A DNA stretch of 6,202 bases from an uncultured Collinsella sp. GTDB taxonomy: Bacteria; Actinomycetota; Coriobacteriia; Coriobacteriales; Coriobacteriaceae. Under the pieces are notes generated by a model. It had not been told where the DNA came from, ran no database searches, and saw nothing but the letters and a program-made list of their open reading frames with translations. The position numbers were made by a program, and so were the translations under genes. Positions 1 through 4,642 of this stretch are shown here, in pieces. Each line of letters opens with the position of its first letter. Position 1 is the first letter of the stretch. Location of the stretch: positions 1 through 6,202 of the forward strand of contig CABUKY010000109.1 in assembly GCA_902492185.1 (NCBI GenBank), read 5' to 3'.

Positions 1-421
1 CGCGCGAGCCTGACTGGGACTCGGCCTGGGAATAGGTGCGCCCCGCAACGAGCTTGCTGGCCCCCACGGCGTCTAGCATGTCGCTATCGACACCTTGTGC
101 CATGACGGTATAGCTTTTATCGCCGGTCTTGTACTCGGTATACGCGCTGTCGACAATGCCGATCTGCTCTATCTGCGGCACCAGTTTTTGAAGCTTCTCG
201 ATGTCCGACTCGGTGAGTTCTTGCGACGAATAGATTTGCACCATGCGTGCCGCATTGAGACCCAGACTGTTGACCAGGCTGTTTTGGATGCCGCCGATGA
301 GCGAAGTCATGGCGATTACCGAGGCGATGCCGATGACAATGCCCAGGATGGTGAGCAGGCTGCGCCCCTTGTTGGCTTCGAGCGAGTGAAGGGCTTCCTG
401 GATGAGATCGCGGGCGCTCAT
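1..421 (-). CDS. ABC transporter permease, MacB/FtsX type (N-terminal part, cut by window edge)
   Basis: This is the membrane subunit of the exporter encoded with the two genes before it. The reading frame is open from ATG at 421 to the window edge, giving 140 visible codons. The start follows the motif AAAGGAGT (428-435) and overlaps the ATPase stop as ATGA. After a short cytoplasmic segment (1-20, including EANKGRSLLT) there is a hydrophobic helix at about residues 21-42 (LLTILGIVIGIASVIAM). The pattern 'N-K-x-R-S-L-L-T-x-L-G-I-x-I-G-x-A-S-V-I-A-M' is typical of the first helix of MacB/YknZ permeases. Residues from about 45 begin the extracytoplasmic MacB core domain. In this family the remaining three helices and the rest of the core domain follow, so most of the protein is missing here. 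The family couples ATP hydrolysis to mechanical movement of its extracytoplasmic domain. Family assignment is firm; the substrate is unknown. Confidence 0.9.
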   Translation of the reverse strand, partial: MSARDLIQEALHSLEANKGRSLLTILGIVIGIASVIAMTSLIGGIQNSLVNSLGLNAARMVQIYSSQELTESDIEKLQKLVPQIEQIGIVDSAYTEYKTGDKSYTVMAQGVDSDMLDAVGASKLVAGRTYSQAESQSGSR

Positions 422-1191
422 GCCACCACTCCTTTCGGCGGGTTGGCGGAGGCGGAAATCATGGGCAGGCTATCTACAGCGCTGCGTAGGGTCCGCGGTG
501 CATGTGGAATATACGCGCCGTCGTGAATGCGACCGTCGCGGATGGTCACGGCACGGTCGGCCTCGGCGGCGATGCCGGGGTCATGTGTGATAAGCACGAT
601 GGTTTTGCCGCGCTCCTGAAGTCTATGGAAGGTCTCCATCACAAGCGCTCCGGTGGCGGAGTCAAGGTTTCCCGTCGGCTCGTCGGCCAGAATGATGGGC
701 GGGTCATTGACGAGGGCGCGTGCGATGGCGACACGCTGCATCTGGCCGCCCGAGAGCTCGGATATGCGGTGGTCCCAGTGGTCGACGGGCAGCGTGACGG
801 CCTGCAGCGCGTGCACGGCGCGCATTTCGCGCTGGCTACGGGGCACATTGGTGTAGGCCAGCGGCAGCATGACGTTTTCGATAACCGACAGGCGCGGCAG
901 CAGGTTGAAGCTCTGAAAGACAAAGCCAATGCTCAGGGCGCGAACTTCGGTGAGCTCGTCATCATCGAGCTCGGCCACGTTGACCCCTTGCAGGTAGTAG
1001 TCGCCTGCCGTTGGCTTATCCAGGCAGCCTAGGATGTTCATGAGCGTTGATTTGCCCGAACCCGAGGGGCCAGTGATAGCGACGAATTCGCCGGGATTTA
1101 CCGCCAGGCTCACGTTGTGCAGGATGTGGGCGCAACCCGCCTCGCTCTCAAAGATGCGGTGCACGTTGCGGATGTCGATAACGGGACGCAT
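418..1191 (-). CDS. ABC transporter ATP-binding protein, MacB/LolD-type
   Basis: This 257-residue cytoplasmic ATPase should power the neighbouring adaptor/permease exporter. All nucleotide-binding motifs are intact: Walker A GPSGSGKST (41-49), Q-loop Q93 in FVFQSFNLLP, signature LSGGQ (146-150), Walker B IILADEP (166-172) followed by the D-loop, and switch histidine H203 in LITHDP. The FVFQSFNLLPRLS and ADEPTGNLDS stretches are characteristic of the MacB/LolD/FtsE/YknY branch. The start at 1191 is set by GAGGA (1198-1202) six bases upstream and by a TAATG overlap with the adaptor stop, so translation is probably coupled. About 30 residues follow the usual end of the domain (from about 228); this tail has no recognised motif and its DNA holds the ribosome binding site of the permease. 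The protein resembles B. subtilis YknY in arrangement. The export substrate cannot be inferred. Confidence 0.95.
   Translation of the reverse strand: MRPVIDIRNVHRIFESEAGCAHILHNVSLAVNPGEFVAITGPSGSGKSTLMNILGCLDKPTAGDYYLQGVNVAELDDDELTEVRALSIGFVFQSFNLLPRLSVIENVMLPLAYTNVPRSQREMRAVHALQAVTLPVDHWDHRISELSGGQMQRVAIARALVNDPPIILADEPTGNLDSATGALVMETFHRLQERGKTIVLITHDPGIAAEADRAVTIRDGRIHDGAYIPHAPRTLRSAVDSLPMISASANPPKGVVA
428..435 (-). promoter_or_regulatory. Ribosome binding site of the permease gene, inside the ATPase gene
   Basis: AAAGGAGT lies six bases before the permease ATG at 421 and is read within the codons for the ATPase C-terminal tail (PPKGVVA). It confirms the ATG of the ATGA overlap as the permease start. 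Confidence 0.85.
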
Positions 1192-2627
1192 TACATGTCC
1201 TCATCGGCAGACATACTGCCCGAATCCGCGCTGTAGCCGCCGTCAGCCGTTGCGTCCGCTCCGGTGTCCATGACGAGGGTGTCGCCATCGCGCAGCTTGG
1301 TAACCGGCACGTTGGGGTTGATCTCGTTGCCCTGGTCGTCGCGCTTGACCTGTGTCTTGCCGACTACGGCTTCGTTGTCGTTTTGCGTCACGACGGTCAC
1401 CTTCACGCGACGGGTTTGCTTGCCCTCGTCATCAGTCGCCACGTTGACGTAATAGTGTTCGCCGTCTTCGGTCATGAGCGCCATCGTCGGCACCATCACC
1501 ACGTCGTCGAGCTGCTCGGTCACCACCGATACCTCGGCCGTCATGCCCGGCTTCAGGCGCGCGTCGGGCGCCTCAATGAGAATGTCGACGTTAAAGGTTA
1601 CGCTGCCGCCGCCACTGTTGGCGGCGTCGGAGTTTGCCACCGACGCGATAGCCGTGACGGTGCCCTGGCTCACGATATCGGGAAACGCGGGATACGTGAC
1701 GTTGGCGCTCTGCCCAACGGCGATCTTGGCGATGTCCTTTTCGCCCACCTGCACGGTCACCTTCATCTTGGACAGGTCGGCGATCTGCATGCACTGCTTG
1801 CCGCCGCTCGTATCGCTTTCGCCCATGATCATGCCGCCTGTAACCGTGGCGCCCACTTTGGCATTGAGCTCCACGATGCTACCCGAGCTCGGGGCCGTGA
1901 CCGTGCGACTGGAGGCCTTGGCGTTCGCCTGGTCGAGACTTGCCTGGGCTGATGCGAGGCTGCGCTGCGCGGCCGATACGGCGTTCGTGTCCGCTGATGC
2001 GGCGGAGACGCCAGCCGCTGCGGAAGCTCCCTCGACGTCCGTCGTTGGGGTGGCCTGCGCGGCAGCTGCGGCTTTCTGCGCGTTGGCGAGGTCTTCCTGA
2101 GCGGCTGCAGCTGCACGTTGCGCCTCGGCAACGTTGCGATCGAGCTCGTCGTTTTTAATGGTCATAAGCACGTCGCCCTCGTTGACGGATTGGCCTGCCT
2201 GCACGTTGATAGAATCGACCGTGCCGTCGACAGAAGGGGAGACCACTGAGGACGAAATGGGTTTGAGCTGGCCTTTCGCCTCGACCGTTGTGGTAAACGT
2301 GCCCTCGGTCACCATGTCGGTCACCGGCCCGTTGTTGCCTGCGGGCCGTGCGTTGATGGCTAAGGTCACGACAACGGCGATGAGCACAATGGCGGCCACG
2401 ACGCCGGCCGCAATGCCGCGTCGGATGAGCTTTTTGCGTCGACGTTCGGCACGTTTTGCCTTGAGCTTGGCATATGCCTCTTCATCGGAAATCTCGGTCG
2501 CATCGTTCGCGCGTCCGCTCTGCTTGTCGGTGTGTACGTTTGTAATCAGAGGAATCGTTTCGGTGACATCTTCGGGCGTGTGCTCGGTATCATCCGGGCC
2601 CGGGGTGGTCGTGGGGACATTCGGCAT
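1191..2627 (-). CDS. HlyD/MacA/YknX-family periplasmic-adaptor-like protein of an ABC exporter
   Basis: This 478-residue membrane-anchored adaptor probably stacks on the MacB-like permease outside the membrane. I chose ATG 2627 (MPNVPTTTPG) because AAAGGAG (2633-2639) sits five bases upstream; an in-frame ATG at 2690 lies within a hairpin and lacks a ribosome binding site. Domains: an acidic, disordered cytoplasmic tail (1-50) containing TETIP at 22-26; a strongly basic stretch (about 54-70, AKRAERRRKKLIRR); one membrane helix (about 71-92); the first half of a biotinyl-lipoyl-like domain (about 126-161, GTVDSINVQAGQSVNEGDVLMTI); an Ala/Gln-rich coiled-coil hairpin (about 161-239); the second lipoyl half (about 240-269, VTAPSSGSIVELNAKVGATV); a beta-barrel region (about 284-369, ending RLKPGMTAEV); and a membrane-proximal domain. 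The last 25 residues are rich in Asp, Ser and Gly. Gene order adaptor-ATPase-permease matches B. subtilis yknXYZ. No TolC partner is visible, as expected for a monoderm. Confidence 0.9.
   Translation of the reverse strand: MPNVPTTTPGPDDTEHTPEDVTETIPLITNVHTDKQSGRANDATEISDEEAYAKLKAKRAERRRKKLIRRGIAAGVVAAIVLIAVVVTLAINARPAGNNGPVTDMVTEGTFTTTVEAKGQLKPISSSVVSPSVDGTVDSINVQAGQSVNEGDVLMTIKNDELDRNVAEAQRAAAAAQEDLANAQKAAAAAQATPTTDVEGASAAAGVSAASADTNAVSAAQRSLASAQASLDQANAKASSRTVTAPSSGSIVELNAKVGATVTGGMIMGESDTSGGKQCMQIADLSKMKVTVQVGEKDIAKIAVGQSANVTYPAFPDIVSQGTVTAIASVANSDAANSGGGSVTFNVDILIEAPDARLKPGMTAEVSVVTEQLDDVVMVPTMALMTEDGEHYYVNVATDDEGKQTRRVKVTVVTQNDNEAVVGKTQVKRDDQGNEINPNVPVTKLRDGDTLVMDTGADATADGGYSADSGSMSADEDM
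1198..1202 (-). promoter_or_regulatory. Ribosome binding site of the ATPase gene, inside the adaptor gene
   Basis: GAGGA lies six bases before the ATPase ATG and is read within the last adaptor codons (DEDM). With the TAATG stop/start overlap it points to translational coupling. Confidence 0.75.
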
Positions 2628-2632
2628 AGCGT

Positions 2633-2639
2633 CTCCTTT
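2633..2639 (-). promoter_or_regulatory. Ribosome binding site deciding the HlyD-like adaptor start
   Basis: AAAGGAG lies five bases before the ATG at 2627, which supports this start over the in-frame ATG at 2690. It is a near-perfect Shine-Dalgarno sequence, suggesting efficient translation of the first exporter gene. Confidence 0.85.
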
Positions 2640-2662
2640 ATAGAAAGTACCTCGATAAGTAT

Positions 2663-2690
2663 ATGCGCCCACCGGTTGGGGCGGGCGCAT
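2663..2690 (-). other. GC-rich hairpin between the L,D-transpeptidase and the exporter operon
   Basis: ATGCGCCC and GGGCGCAT form a perfect 8-bp stem around a 12-base loop, starting 70 bases after the transpeptidase stop codon and ending about 36 bases before the adaptor start. On the minus strand it is followed by ATACTTATC rather than a T run, so it is a weak candidate for an intrinsic terminator. It may instead be a partial terminator, an RNA-stability element, or part of the exporter operon leader. The rest of this 132-base gap (2628-2759) holds only the adaptor's ribosome binding site; I found no convincing promoter. Confidence 0.5.
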
Positions 2691-2759
2691 GGGACGGTTT
2701 CTTTCGGAACTGTTAGATTGGTCACAGCAGCTCCATGTTGTAGGAATGTGCGCGTTGCA

Positions 2760-4493
2760 CTACGAGTGGACAACCACGCACAGGCCGACTTTGATGCAGT
2801 CGTGAAGTGCCTTGGCGTCTGCCAGGCGCAGGTTGATGCAACCGTGGCTGCCGCACCACTTGTACGACTCGGCATTATCGAAGCTCTTGTCGTTTTGCCA
2901 GGTGGCGTCGTGGAAGCCGATCATGTTGCCCTCAAACGGCATCCAGTAGCTCACCGGGCTCTCATATTTGGGTTTACCGGTCTCGGGGTCCTTGGCTCCG
3001 ATTAGGGTGCTGCCGCCGTCGTTGCTGTTGATCTGCCACACGCCCTCGGGGGTGGCGTCTTCGCCCGGTTTGCCGGAAATAAAGTTGGCCTCCCACACGA
3101 TATTGCCGTTCTCGTCGTAGTAGCGCGCGTGCTGCTCGGACAGATCGACATCGATGTATGCCTTCCAGTCGGGCTCTCCCTTTGCGGTAAAGGTATCGGC
3201 CTTCTGGGAGTACTTGATCTCGATTTCGCCGGTCTGCTTGTTGTTAATGGCGTCCTCGACCTGCTTGGCGAGCGAGCTGCTGTCGATGGACCAACCAAAG
3301 TCGCCGCCTTCGACGGCGCACTGCTTGCCATCGGCGCGCGTCCACCAACGAGTGGAGCCCACGGTATTAAAGCCGTTGGCGAGCTCGGCTGCCCAGCTAC
3401 TGATCTGCGACGTATCGAGCGTGGGGTTGGCCGGATCGGCAAAGCTGATCCACTGCAACACGGAGCTGCCGTCGACCTTTCCGGCATCCTCGCCGTTGAG
3501 CTTGAGGGTCACGTTGACGCCCAGGAAGTTGTTGGCGGCATCGCATGCGGCCTGAATCTGATCATCGGTCAGCGTTCCATTGAGCGGCTCATAGGCATCG
3601 TTGCCGAGCTTGGAAAGATCTACGGTCTCGGCCAGCGAGGCAAGCTCGAGCTCGACATACTTAATTACATGCTCGCGGTTGAGTTTTTCGTTGGAGCGCG
3701 CCTTCTCGACGGTAAACTTGCCGGCCTGCTCGTCAAAGGAGCTATTGGCCTCGAACGTGCCCGAACGGCCCTCGTTAAACTCGTCGATGGCGGCGCCTAG
3801 ATCCTTCTCAAACTTCTTTTGGTCAAAGGTGTCGGAGAGCATGGACAAGTCGACGTCTTGATCAAGATCGACTTCGTTGGAGGTAGCGGTTGTTTTGGTC
3901 TTGCCGCTTAAGGATTCCACAAGGCGGACCGGCCATACAAAGGCTTCGTTGTGGCTGATGATCTCTTTTGCGGCAGCCTCTCCGTCGACGATGGGTTCAT
4001 CGGACTCGGGCTGATAGGTCCAGTTAAAGTCACCTCCTGTCACGGTGAGCTTATAGTGCTTCCATGCCGAGTTGACCTTGGTGGCGGCAGACGAAGCGTT
4101 GGAGAACGAGACGTCGACGCCGGCGATGGTGGTGTTGGGGTAGGCTACCTGCGAAAACGCTACGACGCCTACGATGTAGACAATAACGATTAGACCCAGG
4201 ACGACAAAGAGCGTCGTCTTTTTGCCTGACTTTTTGTTGTCGTTGGGCTTGCACGCGGGGCCACGATCGCCTCGAGCGTGCGTGGGGGGCTGCTTGGGCG
4301 CATTGCCGTTTGCCTGGCGCTGCTGACGTTGTTGACGCTGCTGTCGCTGTTGGTTCGGGCGTTGGGAAGCGTTTGCTGCACTACGCTGCTGACCGTGGTT
4401 CGGCGCGATAGGACGCGGCGACTGAACGCCGCCGGTGTGCCTGCTCGGCTGCTGCGGATCGGGAATCAGTTGAGTTCGATCGTTTTGCGACAT
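2760..4493 (-). CDS. Membrane-anchored L,D-transpeptidase (YkuD domain) with peptidoglycan-binding-like region
   Basis: This enzyme should form 3-3 cross-links in peptidoglycan, or attach other groups to it, using a catalytic cysteine outside the membrane. I chose ATG 4493 (MSQNDRTQLI, 577 residues) because AAGGA (4504-4508) is ten bases upstream; an in-frame ATG at 4502 is only one base from it. Residues 1-92 are a Gln/Pro/Arg-rich cytoplasmic tail with a four-fold QQR repeat (48-59), ending in KKSGKK. A membrane helix follows at about 93-115. Residues about 120-440 are extracellular and include AGVDVSFSNASSAATKVNSAW, resembling the start of PG_binding_4/YoaR-type domains, probably present in two copies. 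The C-terminal YkuD domain (about 445-577) contains YIDVDLSEQHARYY, GF-H528 and the catalytic motif S-H550-G-C552-I-N. The active site is intact. It is transcribed from its own promoter; the exporter operon follows after a 132-base gap. The physiological role (L,D-cross-linking against beta-lactams or stress, or anchoring) is not determined. Confidence 0.93.
   Translation of the reverse strand: MSQNDRTQLIPDPQQPSRHTGGVQSPRPIAPNHGQQRSAANASQRPNQQRQQRQQRQQRQANGNAPKQPPTHARGDRGPACKPNDNKKSGKKTTLFVVLGLIVIVYIVGVVAFSQVAYPNTTIAGVDVSFSNASSAATKVNSAWKHYKLTVTGGDFNWTYQPESDEPIVDGEAAAKEIISHNEAFVWPVRLVESLSGKTKTTATSNEVDLDQDVDLSMLSDTFDQKKFEKDLGAAIDEFNEGRSGTFEANSSFDEQAGKFTVEKARSNEKLNREHVIKYVELELASLAETVDLSKLGNDAYEPLNGTLTDDQIQAACDAANNFLGVNVTLKLNGEDAGKVDGSSVLQWISFADPANPTLDTSQISSWAAELANGFNTVGSTRWWTRADGKQCAVEGGDFGWSIDSSSLAKQVEDAINNKQTGEIEIKYSQKADTFTAKGEPDWKAYIDVDLSEQHARYYDENGNIVWEANFISGKPGEDATPEGVWQINSNDGGSTLIGAKDPETGKPKYESPVSYWMPFEGNMIGFHDATWQNDKSFDNAESYKWCGSHGCINLRLADAKALHDCIKVGLCVVVHS
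4314..4355 (-). repeat. In-frame QQR tandem repeat in the cytoplasmic tail of the L,D-transpeptidase
   Basis: Four consecutive 9-base units, each encoding Gln-Gln-Arg, preceded by Asn and followed by one more Gln. The units use different synonymous codons (CAACAGCGA, CAGCAGCGT, CAACAACGT, CAGCAGCGC), so this is a protein-level repeat rather than a recent slippage product. It sits in a disordered, basic segment on the cytoplasmic side of the membrane helix. Confidence 0.85.
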
Positions 4494-4503
4494 CGTATGC
4501 ATA

Positions 4504-4508
4504 TCCTT
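4504..4508 (-). promoter_or_regulatory. Ribosome binding site deciding the L,D-transpeptidase start
   Basis: AAGGA lies one base before the ATG at 4502 and ten bases before the in-frame ATG at 4493. Only the second spacing is workable, so the protein most likely starts MSQNDRT rather than MHTMSQ. Confidence 0.7.
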
Positions 4509-4550
4509 CGATTTTCGCCTTGCGGGTCATCGTGTTTTTACTGGGCTTGC

Positions 4551-4579
4551 ATTATAGCGATTGCCCTGCTGTTTGTGGT
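4551..4579 (-). promoter_or_regulatory. Probable sigma-70-type promoter of the L,D-transpeptidase gene
   Basis: A perfect TATAAT -10 box lies at 4551-4556 on the minus strand. At a 17-base spacing the -35 position (4574-4579) reads ACCACA, matching TTGACA at only three of six positions, so the promoter may be modest or activator-assisted. There is no extended -10 TG. The predicted start of transcription near 4544 gives a leader of about 50 bases. Its position just after a terminator and before an isolated gene supports the call. Confidence 0.65.
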
Positions 4580-4597
4580 ACGGAAACGGTGGCATTC

Positions 4598-4624
4598 AAA
4601 AGAGGTGGGACATTTGTCCCACCT
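4598..4624 (-). terminator. Intrinsic terminator of the L-serine dehydratase gene
   Basis: Read on the minus strand, AGGTGGGAC and GTCCCACCT form a 9-bp perfect stem around a four-base loop, followed by TCTTTT. It begins 18 bases after the dehydratase stop codon and lies before the next promoter, so it should end the dehydratase transcript and insulate the transpeptidase gene. On the plus strand the stem is followed by only a short T run, and no plus-strand gene is present. Confidence 0.85.
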
Positions 4625-4642
4625 TTGAGTCATTCTTAGCCG

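Noticed and set aside
1474..2100. A 208-codon plus-strand open frame opposite the adaptor gene
   Set aside because: The translation is low-complexity and matches no family, while the minus-strand frame encodes a full HlyD-like protein.
2658..2663. TATACT as a -10 box for the exporter operon
   Set aside because: At 16-18 base spacing the upstream hexamer is GC-rich and bears no resemblance to TTGACA, and the site overlaps the hairpin arm.
2628..2690. N-terminal extension of the adaptor from the in-frame ATG at 2690
   Set aside because: The ATG is part of the hairpin stem, has no Shine-Dalgarno sequence, and the extension (MRPPQPVGAYTYRG) is unlike the protein; ATG 2627 has a strong ribosome binding site.
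3129..3800. A 223-codon plus-strand open frame opposite the L,D-transpeptidase
   Set aside because: It has no ribosome binding site or recognisable domain and lies wholly within the transpeptidase gene, whose catalytic motif is intact on the other strand.
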